64,000 nt of DNA. Source: Zoogloea sp041904905 (GTDB taxonomy: Bacteria > Pseudomonadota > Gammaproteobacteria > Burkholderiales > Rhodocyclaceae). Within the stretch, counting starts at the first letter, position 1; each line of letters opens with the position of its first letter. Shown one piece after another: positions 10,346 to 18,506 of the stretch. The notes beneath the pieces were generated by a model. That model worked only from the letters and a program-made list of their open reading frames with translations, searched no databases and was not told the DNA's origin. A program made the position numbers and the translations under genes. The stretch lies in NCBI RefSeq assembly GCF_041904905.1, contig NZ_JAYRMI010000005.1:1-64000 (forward strand), written 5' to 3'.

Positions 10346-10415
10346 GGTTTGGCGCGGGGGCTCGAAGACAGGTGAAATCTTCGGGCAGCGTCTTGTTAAG
10401 CCCGGTTCGTGAGGT

Positions 10416-10440
10416 GTAAAGGCATGTAAAGGCGGGTAAA
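10416..10440. promoter_or_regulatory. Triple GTAAA array (tandem CpxR box)
   Basis: GTAAA occurs at 10416-10420, 10426-10430 and 10436-10440, each copy exactly 10 bp from the next, in the divergent region between bepA and cpxR. Two overlapping CpxR boxes (GTAAA-N5-GTAAA) are thus formed, all on one face of the helix. This suggests that CpxR autoregulates its own operon and also bepA. The repeat pattern is seen directly; the function rests on the known CpxR consensus. Confidence 0.65.
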
Positions 10441-10515
10441 AGCGCCGTCGGCCGGTGGGAGCGCGGCGCGGGCGCCCGTATCATCCGGGCAGGGAATCCA
10501 GAAAGCAGGTGCAGG

Positions 10516-11205
10516 ATGAGCAAGGTGTTGCTGGTTGACGACGACGTGGAGCTGTCGTCGATGTTGCGGGAGTACATCGAGCAGGAAGGCTTCGAGGCCG
10601 ACGTGGCCCACGACGGCGAAGCCGGGGTGGCGGGGGCGCTCACCGGCAGCTACGCCATCGTGGTGCTCGACGTGATGATGCCGCGCCTGGGCGGCATCGA
10701 GGCCCTGCGGCGCATCCGCGCCCATAGTCAGGTGCCGGTCATCATGCTCACCGCCAAGGGCGACGACGTGGACCGGATCGTCGGGCTCGAGCTGGGGGCC
10801 GACGACTACGTGCCCAAGCCCTGCACCCCGCGGGAGCTGGTGGCGCGCCTGCGGGCGATCCTGCGGCGCACCCAGGACGTCTCGCCGGCCGACACCGCCG
10901 GCGGGCCGCTGGTGGCCGGCGCGCTGCAGATGTGGCCCCAGATGCGTCGCGCCCAGTGGCGGGGCGACGCCCTCGAACTCACCAGCACCGAGTTCAACCT
11001 GCTCGAACTGCTGGCCCGCAACGCCGGCCGGGTGGTGAGCAAGGCGGAGCTGTCGGAGCAGGGGCTGGGGCGGCCGCTGGCGCGCTTCGACCGGAGCATC
11101 GACGTGCACCTGTCCAGCATCCGTCACAAGCTTGGCCCGCGCCCGGATGGGCGCTCGTGGATCGAGACGGTGCGCGGGCTGGGCTACCAGCTGGTCCGCG
11201 AGTAG
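10516..11205 (+). CDS. cpxR: Response regulator, CpxR-like (OmpR family)
   Basis: The 229-residue protein has a receiver domain (residues 1-115, phospho-acceptor Asp52 in VVLDVMMP, acidic pair at 8-10, LTAKGDD and Lys in YVPKP) and an OmpR-type winged helix at about 130-227. It resembles E. coli CpxR along its length, including LGADDY.PKP, LGRPLARFDRSIDVHLSSI and the GLGYQLV ending. The kinase gene follows by 9 bp. The neighbouring spy-like and bepA-like genes and the GTAAA arrays support the Cpx assignment. Confidence 0.85.
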   Translation: MSKVLLVDDDVELSSMLREYIEQEGFEADVAHDGEAGVAGALTGSYAIVVLDVMMPRLGGIEALRRIRAHSQVPVIMLTAKGDDVDRIVGLELGADDYVPKPCTPRELVARLRAILRRTQDVSPADTAGGPLVAGALQMWPQMRRAQWRGDALELTSTEFNLLELLARNAGRVVSKAELSEQGLGRPLARFDRSIDVHLSSIRHKLGPRPDGRSWIETVRGLGYQLVRE

Positions 11206-11214
11206 AGGCCCGGC

Positions 11215-12657
11215 GTGAAGTTCGGGCGGCTGTTCTGGAAGTTCTTCTTCGTCTTCTGGCTGGCCCTGCTGCTGGCCGGGGTGGGCGTGGGTAGCGCGGT
11301 GTGGTGGCATCAGCAGAAGGAGCGCGAGCGCATCGAGGCCGAGCGCGACCCGCTGCTGGGAGGCGGGCCCCGGGTGACGATGGCGCTGTCGGCGGCGGCG
11401 TCGGTGCTGGGGCACGGCGGCTTGCCGGCGCTGCGCGACCTGATCGCCGAATGGCGCGGCGAGCGCATGCCGCGGATGTTCGTGGTGGACGACGCCGGGC
11501 GCGACATGTTCGGGCGCGAGCTGAGCGCCGAGCTGGTCGCGGACGCCCGCGCCCGGGCCGAGGGCGACGACCCCCGTCGCCCGGCCCGGCTGGTCACCGC
11601 GCCGGATGGGCAGCGCTTCCTGCTGCTGGTGCCGCAACTGCCCGGAGATCGCTTCGACCCGCGGCGCGAGCCACCGCCCGGCAGGGGCGAGCCACCCCGG
11701 GGCGGACGTCCGCCCTTCGACCGTCACGGCCCGCTGCCCCCCAGCCCGTGGCTGCCCATCGTGGTCGGGCTGATCGCCAGCGTGGCCGCCAGCGCGCTGC
11801 TCGCGTGGTATCTGGCGCGGCCCATCCGCAACCTGCGCTGGGCCTTCGGGGCGGTGGCCAGCGGCCAGCTGGAGACCCGCGTCGGCCCGCTGATGGGCGC
11901 CCGGCGCGACGAGATCGCCGATCTGGGCGGCGACTTCGACCGCATGGCCCAGCAGATCCAGCACCTCATCGGCGCCCAGCGCCGCCTGCTCCACGACGTC
12001 TCCCACGAGCTGCGCTCGCCCCTGGCGCGCCTGCAGGCGGCCATCGGCCTGGCCCGCCAAGACCCGGCCAAGCTCGAGGCGACCCTCGACCGCATCGAGC
12101 GCGAGGCGGTGCGACTGGACGAGCTGGTCGGCCAGCTCCTCACCATCGCCCGGCTGGATGCCGGCACCCGCGACAGCCGCAGCGAGCGAGTCGAGCTGTT
12201 CGACCTGGCCGCCGCCATCGCCGACGACGCCCGCTTCGAGGCCCAGAGCCGCGGCCGCGAGCTGAACTTTTCCGGCGAGGGCGAGGCGGAAGGCGAGATG
12301 CGGGTGGAGCTGGTCCAGCGGGCCTTCGAGAACGTGATCCGCAACGCCGTGAAGTACACCGCCGAGGGCACGACGGTGGAGGTGCGCGCCAGCGCGGCCG
12401 ACGGGCGCTTCGTGCTCACCGTGGCCGACCGCGGCCCCGGCGTGCCGGAGGCCGACCTGACGGCGATCTTCGAGCCCTTCTACCGCAGCGCCGGCGGGCA
12501 GTCGGCGGGGGGCTTCGGGCTCGGGCTGGCGATCGCCCGGCGGGCGGTGGAGGCTCACGGCGGTCACATCCGCGCCAGCAACCGCCCGGACGGTGGGCTG
12601 GCGATGGAGATCGTGCTGCCCTTCGGCCCCGTTGCTGCAGCGCAAAAACCAGCCTAA
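11215..12657 (+). CDS. cpxA: Sensor histidine kinase, CpxA-like
   Basis: A 480-residue kinase with a GTG start, chosen because it lies 9 bp after cpxR and gives the expected N-terminal helix. TM1 spans about residues 8-31 and TM2 about 178-200; the periplasmic loop between them ends in an unusual Pro/Arg/Gly-rich stretch (about 150-175). HAMP follows. The His is about 264 in HDVSHELRSPLARL. ATP-binding boxes NVIRNAVKYT, DRGPGV and GGFGLGLAI are present. It should sense envelope stress and phosphorylate the preceding regulator. ffs begins 45 bp downstream. Confidence 0.85.
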   Translation: MKFGRLFWKFFFVFWLALLLAGVGVGSAVWWHQQKERERIEAERDPLLGGGPRVTMALSAAASVLGHGGLPALRDLIAEWRGERMPRMFVVDDAGRDMFGRELSAELVADARARAEGDDPRRPARLVTAPDGQRFLLLVPQLPGDRFDPRREPPPGRGEPPRGGRPPFDRHGPLPPSPWLPIVVGLIASVAASALLAWYLARPIRNLRWAFGAVASGQLETRVGPLMGARRDEIADLGGDFDRMAQQIQHLIGAQRRLLHDVSHELRSPLARLQAAIGLARQDPAKLEATLDRIEREAVRLDELVGQLLTIARLDAGTRDSRSERVELFDLAAAIADDARFEAQSRGRELNFSGEGEAEGEMRVELVQRAFENVIRNAVKYTAEGTTVEVRASAADGRFVLTVADRGPGVPEADLTAIFEPFYRSAGGQSAGGFGLGLAIARRAVEAHGGHIRASNRPDGGLAMEIVLPFGPVAAAQKPA

Positions 12658-12664
12658 AAGAAAG

Positions 12665-12694
12665 TTGGGCGCAGCCCCGGCCTGCTGTTAGAAT
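12665..12694 (+). promoter_or_regulatory. Probable sigma-70 promoter of ffs
   Basis: TTGGGC at 12665-12670 and TAGAAT at 12689-12694 are separated by 18 bp, and the predicted start falls 7-8 bp downstream, at the 5' end of the SRP RNA. Strong constitutive promoters are usual for this RNA. Confidence 0.55.
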
Positions 12695-12701
12695 GCGCGC
12701 C

Positions 12702-12801
<100 letters not shown>

Positions 12802-12812
12802 CCCGAATTCAA

Positions 12813-12839
12813 GGGGCGTCCAGGCGGACGCCCCTTTTT
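12813..12839 (+). terminator. Intrinsic terminator after ffs
   Basis: GGGGCGTCC (12813-12821) and GGACGCCCC (12826-12834) form a perfect 9-bp stem with an AGGC loop, followed by TTTTT. It lies 11 bp after the RNA and 60 bp before dnaX. Confidence 0.9.
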
Positions 12840-12900
12840 ACATTCGTCCGCCGTCCTTCGAGCCCGTCGGCCCGGCGCCGGCGCCTGATAGAATTCCGCC

Positions 12901-14850
12901 ATGGCCTATCAAGTCCTTGCCCGCAAGTGGCGCCCGCGCAGTTTCGAGACGCTCGTCGGGCAGGAGCACGTGGTCCGTGCGCTGACCCACGCCCTCTCCA
13001 CCGGTCGCCTCCACCACGCCTATCTGTTCACCGGCACCCGCGGGGTCGGCAAGACGACCATCTCGCGCATCCTCGCCAAGGCGCTCAACTGCGAGACCGG
13101 TGTCACCCCCACGCCCTGCAACCAGTGCGCCGCGTGCACGGCCATCGACGCCGACCGCTTCCCCGACTACGTCGAGATGGACGCCGCCTCCAACCGCGGC
13201 GTGGACGACATGGCCGCGCTGCTCGACCAGGCGGTGTATGCGCCGGTCCAGGGCCGCTACAAGGTCTACATGATCGACGAAGTGCACATGCTCACCGGGC
13301 ACGCCTTCAACGCGATGCTGAAGACGCTCGAAGAGCCGCCCGAGCACGTCAAGTTCATCATCGCCACCACCGACCCCCAGAAGATCCCGGTCACCGTGCT
13401 GTCGCGCTGCCTGCAGTTCAACCTCAAGCAGATGCCGCCGGGCCACATCGTCGGCCACCTCACCCGGCTGCTCGAGGCCGAGCAGGTGCCCTTCGAACCG
13501 GGCGCGCTGCGCCACATCGCCAAGGCCGCCAGCGGCTCGATGCGCGATTCCCTGTCGCTGCTCGATCAGGCCATCGCCCACGGCGCCGGCAAGGTTGAAG
13601 AGCAGGCCGTGCAGGACATGCTCGGCACGGTGGGCGACGACCACCTCTACGCCGTGCTGGATGCGCTGGTCGCCAATGACGTGGCCGCGCTGATGGCCGC
13701 CGTCGATGGCATGGAGGCGCGCAGCCTGTCGTTTGAATCGGCGCTCCAGTCGCTGGCTGCGCTGCTGCACCGCATCGCGCTGGTCCAGCTGGCGCCGGCG
13801 GCGGTCACCGACGAGTTCGAGGCCGCCCGCCTTGCGCCCTACGCCCAGGCCTTCGACGCCGAGTTCCTGCAGCTGGCCTACCAGATCGCCATCCACGGCC
13901 GCGACGAGCTGTCGCTGGCGCCCGACGAGACCACCGGCTTCTCGATGACCCTGCTGCGCCTGTTCGCCTTCCGTCCGGATCAACCCGCGGGGCTGGGCGC
14001 GGTGGTGGCGGGTGGCGGCGGTCAGGGGCAGGCGCGCCCGGTGCCGGCCCGTCCCGCTGCGCCCGCACCTGCCGCCATGGCGCCTGCTCCGCGGCCGGTC
14101 GCCGCGCCGGTCGCACCGCCCCCGTCGGCTGCGGTGGCGCGGGAACCCGTACGCACGCCCGAACCGCCGCCCGTCCGTGCCGAGGTGGCGCCGCCTGAGC
14201 CGGCTCGCGCCCCCGAGACCGCGAAGCGGGTAGATGTCGCCAAACCGGTCGAATCCAGCGGCCCCGATGACGGCAGCAGCGTGCCGCCCTGGGAGGATCT
14301 GCCCCCGGAGGCCCACGAGATCGCGCCGCCCCGCCCGGCGGCGCCCCGCGAAACGCCGCCGGCCGCCATCGCCCCGCCGCCGGAACCGGCGCCCGAACCC
14401 ACCCGGCCGGCGCCGCCCGTCACCCGCCCGCCCGAGCCATCGCCCGCTTCCGTGCCGGCGATGGCCGACGCCGCCGGCTGGCACGGCCTGCTCAACGCGC
14501 TGGGCCTCGGCGGCCTCAACCGCGAGCTTGCCCAGCACTGCGAACTGCTGGGCACCGCCGACGACACCTTCAGGCTGCGCCTGTCCCACACCCACCGCCA
14601 CCTGCTGCAGATCAACAAGGCCGGCCCCGAGAAGCTGCAGGAGGCGCTGTCTGCCCATCTCGGGCGTGCGGTGCGGGTCAGCGTCGAGGTTGGCGAGATT
14701 GCCACCGAAACCCCGGCCCAGCGCAACCAGGCCGAGAAGGCCGAGCGCCACGCCGCGGCGGTGGCCTCGCTGGAGCAGGACCCCTTTGTCCGCGAACTGA
14801 TCGAACGATTCGACGCGACGCTCGAGGAAGCGTCGGTCAAACCCCTCTGA
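12901..14850 (+). CDS. dnaX: DNA polymerase III subunit tau/gamma
   Basis: The 649-residue clamp-loader ATPase has the conserved start AYQVLARKWRPRSF, Walker A GTRGVGKTT (about residues 43-51), a zinc-binding Cys cluster around 64-79 (NCETG...CNQCAAC), Walker B IDEVHML and sensor motif LSRC. From about residue 365 there is a long Pro/Ala-rich linker, then the tau-specific C-terminal region that contacts alpha and DnaB. I see no A-rich slippery heptamer of the E. coli type in the expected place, so a gamma form made by frameshifting is not evident. It is followed by ebfC and recR, a classic operon. Confidence 0.95.
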   Translation: MAYQVLARKWRPRSFETLVGQEHVVRALTHALSTGRLHHAYLFTGTRGVGKTTISRILAKALNCETGVTPTPCNQCAACTAIDADRFPDYVEMDAASNRGVDDMAALLDQAVYAPVQGRYKVYMIDEVHMLTGHAFNAMLKTLEEPPEHVKFIIATTDPQKIPVTVLSRCLQFNLKQMPPGHIVGHLTRLLEAEQVPFEPGALRHIAKAASGSMRDSLSLLDQAIAHGAGKVEEQAVQDMLGTVGDDHLYAVLDALVANDVAALMAAVDGMEARSLSFESALQSLAALLHRIALVQLAPAAVTDEFEAARLAPYAQAFDAEFLQLAYQIAIHGRDELSLAPDETTGFSMTLLRLFAFRPDQPAGLGAVVAGGGGQGQARPVPARPAAPAPAAMAPAPRPVAAPVAPPPSAAVAREPVRTPEPPPVRAEVAPPEPARAPETAKRVDVAKPVESSGPDDGSSVPPWEDLPPEAHEIAPPRPAAPRETPPAAIAPPPEPAPEPTRPAPPVTRPPEPSPASVPAMADAAGWHGLLNALGLGGLNRELAQHCELLGTADDTFRLRLSHTHRHLLQINKAGPEKLQEALSAHLGRAVRVSVEVGEIATETPAQRNQAEKAERHAAAVASLEQDPFVRELIERFDATLEEASVKPL

Positions 14851-14872
14851 ACCCCCCACTGGAGAAGTCACC

Positions 14873-15196
14873 ATGATGAAAGGCGGCATCGCCGGCCTGA
14901 TGAAACAGGCCCAGCAAATGCAGGAAAACATGAAGAAGATGCAGGACAGCCTCGGCGGCATCGAGGTCGAAGGCCAGTCCGGCGCCGGCATGGTCAAGGT
15001 CCAGATGACCTGCAAGTACGACGTTCGCCGGGTGAGCATCGACCCGTCGGTGATGGACGACAAGGAAATGCTCGAAGACCTGCTGGCCGCCGCGGTGAAC
15101 GACGCCGTGCGTCGCGTCGAGGCCACCACCCAGGAGAAGATGTCCGGCTTCACCGCGGGCCTCAATCTCCCGCCGGGCTTCAAGATGCCGTTCTGA
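14873..15196 (+). CDS. Nucleoid-associated protein, YbaB/EbfC family
   Basis: The 107-residue protein starts with a Met/Lys/Gln-rich helix (GLMKQAQQMQENMKKMQ), followed by IEVEGQSGAGMVKVQMTCKY and the family-typical VRRVSIDPS, and ends PPGFKMPF. It is a small dimeric DNA-binding protein. It lies between dnaX and recR (22 bp and 6 bp gaps), as in most proteobacteria. Confidence 0.93.
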   Translation: MMKGGIAGLMKQAQQMQENMKKMQDSLGGIEVEGQSGAGMVKVQMTCKYDVRRVSIDPSVMDDKEMLEDLLAAAVNDAVRRVEATTQEKMSGFTAGLNLPPGFKMPF

Positions 15197-15202
15197 CCGG
15201 CC

Positions 15203-15799
15203 GTGAGCGCGCCCTCCAGCCTCGACGCCCTCATCGAAGCCCTGCGCTGCCTGCCGGGCGTGGGGCCCAAGTCCGCCCAGAGGATGGCCTACCACCTGCT
15301 GCAGCGCGACCAGCGCGGCGCGGCGCGGCTGGCCACCGCCCTCGGGCATGCCCTGGAGGTGCTGCGCCACTGCGCCCGCTGCAACACCTTCTGCGAAGAC
15401 GAGGTGTGCGCCCGCTGCGCCAACCCCCAGCGCGACGCCACCCAGCTGTGCGTCGTCGAGATGCCGGCCGATCTGGCGATGATGGAGCAGACCCACAGCT
15501 TCCACGGCCTGTACTACGTGCTGATGGGCCGGCTGTCGCCGCTGGATGGCATCGGCCCGCGGGAGCTGGGGCTGGAGAAGTTCCTCAACCGCGCCTGCGA
15601 CGGCGTGGTCCAGGAGGTGATCCTCGCCACCAACTTCACCAACGAGGGCGAGGCCACCGCCCACATGATCTCCGAGCTGCTGAAGAGCCGCGGCATCAAG
15701 GTGAGCCGCATCGCCCGGGGCATTCCGGTCGGCGGCGAGCTGGAGCACATCGACACCGGCACCATCGCCCAGGCGCTGGTGGAGCGCCGCGCCCTCTGA
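15203..15799 (+). CDS. recR: Recombination protein RecR
   Basis: A 198-residue protein with an N-terminal helix-hairpin-helix (LRCLPGVGPKSAQRMAYHLL), a four-Cys zinc finger (CARCNTFCEDEVCARC), a Toprim domain beginning at CVVEMPADL, and the C-terminal Walker-B-like region. With RecF and RecO it loads RecA on gapped DNA. The GTG start at 15203 is six bases after ebfC's stop and gives the standard family length. Confidence 0.95.
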   Translation: MSAPSSLDALIEALRCLPGVGPKSAQRMAYHLLQRDQRGAARLATALGHALEVLRHCARCNTFCEDEVCARCANPQRDATQLCVVEMPADLAMMEQTHSFHGLYYVLMGRLSPLDGIGPRELGLEKFLNRACDGVVQEVILATNFTNEGEATAHMISELLKSRGIKVSRIARGIPVGGELEHIDTGTIAQALVERRAL

Positions 15800-15824
15800 T
15801 TTCGTCCCCTTCGGGAGTCCCACG

Positions 15825-17024
15825 ATGGTCCAAGCCGCCAAACCCCTTGCCGGCGTCAAGGTGCTGGAACTCGGCACCCTGATCGCCGGGCCCTTCTGCA
15901 CCCGCATCCTGGCCGAGTTCGGCGCCGAGGTCATCAAGGTCGAATCGCCCGACGGGGGCGACCCGCTGCGCCAGTGGCGCAAGCTGCACGAGGGCACGTC
16001 GCTGTGGTGGTCGGTGCAGGCGCGCAACAAGCGCTCCTTCACCGCCAATCTCAAGGATCCGGACGGCCTCGCGGCGGTGCGCCGGCTGGCCGCCGCGGCC
16101 GACATCGTGGTCGAGAACTTCCGCCCCGGCGTGCTCGAAAAGCTCGGCCTGGGCTGGGATGTGCTCTCCGCCGCCAACCCCGGGCTGGTGATGGTGCGCC
16201 TGTCCGGCTTCGGCCAGACCGGGCCGTACAAGGATCGCCCCGGCTTTGGCGCCATCGGCGAATCCATGGGCGGGCTGCGCTACATCACCGGTTTCCCGGA
16301 TCGTCCGCCGGTGCGCACCGGCATCTCCATCGGCGACTCCATCGCGGCCCTGTGGGCGGCCATCGGTGCGCTGATGGCCCTGCGCCACCGCGAGGTAAAC
16401 GGCGGCGCCGGGCAGGTGGTGGATGTGGCGCTCTACGAAGCCGTGTTCGCGATGATGGAGAGCATGGTGCCGGAGTTCGACGTCGCCAATTTCGTGCGCG
16501 AGCGCACCGGCAACGTGATGCCCGGCATCACCCCCTCCAACACCCACACCACCCGCGACGGCCGCCACATCATCGTCGGCGGCAACGGCGACGCGATCTT
16601 CAAACGGCTGATGCTGGCCGTGGGTCGGCCCGATCTGGCCGACGACCCCGGCCTCGCCAGCAACGCCGGCCGCGACGCCCGCGCGGCGGAGCTTTACGCG
16701 GTGATCGACGCCTGGGTGGCAGCCCGCGACGGCGATGTCGTGCTGGCCGCGATGGAGGCGGCCCAGGTGCCGGCGAGCCCGGTCTATTCGGTGGCCGACA
16801 TGTTCGAGGACGCCCAGTTCATCGCCCGCGACATGTTCGAGCAGGTCAATCTGCCCGGCGGCCAGCCCATGAAGATTCCCGGCATCGTGCCCAAGCTCTC
16901 GGATACGCCGGGCAGCACCGAATGGCTCGGGCCGAAGCTCGGCGAGCACACCGACGAGATCCTCGCCGGGCTTGGCTACTCCCCGCAGGAGATCGTCGCC
17001 CTTCGTGAAAAAGGCGCGGTCTGA
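15825..17024 (+). CDS. CaiB/BaiF family (class III) CoA-transferase
   Basis: The 399-residue protein has the family N-terminus (KPLAGVKVLELGTLIAGPFC), a glycine-rich YITGFPDRPPVRTG block, and VVDVALYEAVFAMMESM, which follows the position of the catalytic Asp. Class III enzymes move CoA between carboxylic acids (formyl-, succinyl-, crotonobetainyl- or aromatic acyl-CoA). The substrate cannot be told from sequence. The neighbours (recR and galE) offer no pathway clue. Confidence 0.88.
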   Translation: MVQAAKPLAGVKVLELGTLIAGPFCTRILAEFGAEVIKVESPDGGDPLRQWRKLHEGTSLWWSVQARNKRSFTANLKDPDGLAAVRRLAAAADIVVENFRPGVLEKLGLGWDVLSAANPGLVMVRLSGFGQTGPYKDRPGFGAIGESMGGLRYITGFPDRPPVRTGISIGDSIAALWAAIGALMALRHREVNGGAGQVVDVALYEAVFAMMESMVPEFDVANFVRERTGNVMPGITPSNTHTTRDGRHIIVGGNGDAIFKRLMLAVGRPDLADDPGLASNAGRDARAAELYAVIDAWVAARDGDVVLAAMEAAQVPASPVYSVADMFEDAQFIARDMFEQVNLPGGQPMKIPGIVPKLSDTPGSTEWLGPKLGEHTDEILAGLGYSPQEIVALREKGAV

Positions 17025-17103
17025 CGGCTTCTGGCGGATGGTCGGCCGCCGTGTCGCGGTATCATTCCGGCATCCCGATTACCGAACATCGCGACTGACT
17101 GAA

Positions 17104-18123
17104 ATGGCAACCATTCTCGTGACCGGCGGCGCCGGCTACATCGGCTCCCACACCTGTGTCGAACTCCTCGCGGCCGGCTACGACGTGGTCGTGGTGGACA
17201 ACTTCAGCAACAGCAAGCCCGAGGCCCTGCGCCGCGTCGAGGAGATCGCCGGGCGCAAGCTGGCGGCCTTCCACCGCGCCGACATCCGTGACAAGGCGGC
17301 TCTGCGCGAGATCTTCGCGGCCCACGCCATCGAGTCGGTGATCCACTTCGCGGCCCTCAAGGCGGTGGGCGAATCCGTCGCCAAGCCGCTGATGTACTAC
17401 GACAACAATATCGCCGGCACGGTGACCCTGGCCGAGGCGATGGCCGAGGCGGGCGTCAAGTCGCTGGTGTTCAGCTCGTCCGCCACGGTGTATGGCGACC
17501 CCGCCAGCGTGCCGATCCGCGAGGATTTCCCCACCGGCCCCACCAACCCCTACGGCCGCACCAAGTGGATGATGGAGTTCGTGCTGTCCGATCTCGCCGC
17601 CGCCGATCCCGAGTGGCGGGTGGCGCTGCTGCGCTACTTTAACCCGGTGGGCGCCCACGCCAGCGGCCGCATCGGCGAAGACCCCAACGGCCTGCCCAAC
17701 AACCTGATGCCCTACGTCAGCCAGGTGGCGGTCGGCCGCTTGCCGCAGCTGCGGGTCTTCGGCGGCGATTACCCCACCCCCGACGGCACCGGCGTGCGCG
17801 ACTACATCCACGTGGTGGATCTGGCCGTCGGCCATGTGGCGGCGGTGCGCCGGCTGGCCGAGCGTCCCGGCGTGCTCACCGTCAATCTGGGCACCGGCGT
17901 GGGCTACAGCGTGCTCGACGTCATCAAGGCCTTCGAGAAGGGCTGCGGCCGTGCGGTGCCCTACGAGATCGTCGCCCGGCGTCCCGGCGACGTGGCCCAA
18001 TGCTACGCCGAGCCCACCCTCGCCGCGCAGGAGCTGGGCTGGCGCGCCACCCGCGGCATCGACGAGATGTGCGCCGACGCCTGGCGCTGGCAGAGCAGCA
18101 ACCCGCAGGGGTACCCGGATTGA
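17104..18123 (+). CDS. galE: UDP-glucose 4-epimerase
   Basis: The 339-residue short-chain dehydrogenase/reductase starts MATILVTGGAGYIGSHTCVE, with the NAD-binding GGAGYIG. It has the catalytic SSSATVYG Ser region and YGRTK (Tyr-x3-Lys), and later the family-typical NLGTG and RRPGDVA blocks. I chose the ATG at 17104 because it begins the Rossmann strand; the upstream open frame is not conserved. It interconverts UDP-glucose and UDP-galactose for LPS or exopolysaccharide. The DUF2237 gene overlaps its stop codon. Confidence 0.93.
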   Translation: MATILVTGGAGYIGSHTCVELLAAGYDVVVVDNFSNSKPEALRRVEEIAGRKLAAFHRADIRDKAALREIFAAHAIESVIHFAALKAVGESVAKPLMYYDNNIAGTVTLAEAMAEAGVKSLVFSSSATVYGDPASVPIREDFPTGPTNPYGRTKWMMEFVLSDLAAADPEWRVALLRYFNPVGAHASGRIGEDPNGLPNNLMPYVSQVAVGRLPQLRVFGGDYPTPDGTGVRDYIHVVDLAVGHVAAVRRLAERPGVLTVNLGTGVGYSVLDVIKAFEKGCGRAVPYEIVARRPGDVAQCYAEPTLAAQELGWRATRGIDEMCADAWRWQSSNPQGYPD

Positions 18124-18506
18124 GCGCCGACCTCCCGCCCAACGACGCCCTCAACGTGCTGGGCGGGCCGCTGCTCGCCTGCAGCTACGCGCCCCTCACC
18201 GGCTGGATGCGGACGGGCTGCTGCGAGGCCGATCCCGAAGACGCTGGCCGTCACCACGTATGCGTGAGGGTGACCGCCGAGTTTCTGGTGTTCAGCGCGA
18301 TGCGCGGCAACGATCTATCCACCCCGCGGCCCGAGTTCCGCTTTGCCGGCCTCAAGCCCGGCGACCGCTGGTGCCTGTGCGCCCTGCGCTGGCGCGAGGC
18401 CTGGGAAGCCGGCATGGCGCCGCCGGTGATCCTGGAGTCCACCCACATGGCCGCGCTGGAGGTGATCCCCTTCGACGCGCTGCGCAGCCACGCCTACCTG
18501 GGCTGA
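18120..18506 (+). CDS. DUF2237 family protein
   Basis: The 128-residue protein starts at a TTG that overlaps galE's stop (TTGA), which is the only start giving the expected N-terminus before NVLGGPLLACS. The conserved DUF2237 blocks are present: GWMRTGCCEADPEDAG, VTAEFL.FS, GNDLSTP.PEF.F.GLKPGD and WCLCALRW. Cys and His residues are well conserved, but the function is unknown. The gene is translationally coupled to galE. Its stop codon directly abuts the stop of the convergent dacB gene with no spacer. Confidence 0.85.
   Translation: MSADLPPNDALNVLGGPLLACSYAPLTGWMRTGCCEADPEDAGRHHVCVRVTAEFLVFSAMRGNDLSTPRPEFRFAGLKPGDRWCLCALRWREAWEAGMAPPVILESTHMAALEVIPFDALRSHAYLG

Noticed and set aside
13960..14300. 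Programmed frameshift in dnaX to make gamma
   Set aside because: No A-rich slippery heptamer with a downstream hairpin was seen at the tau/gamma boundary.
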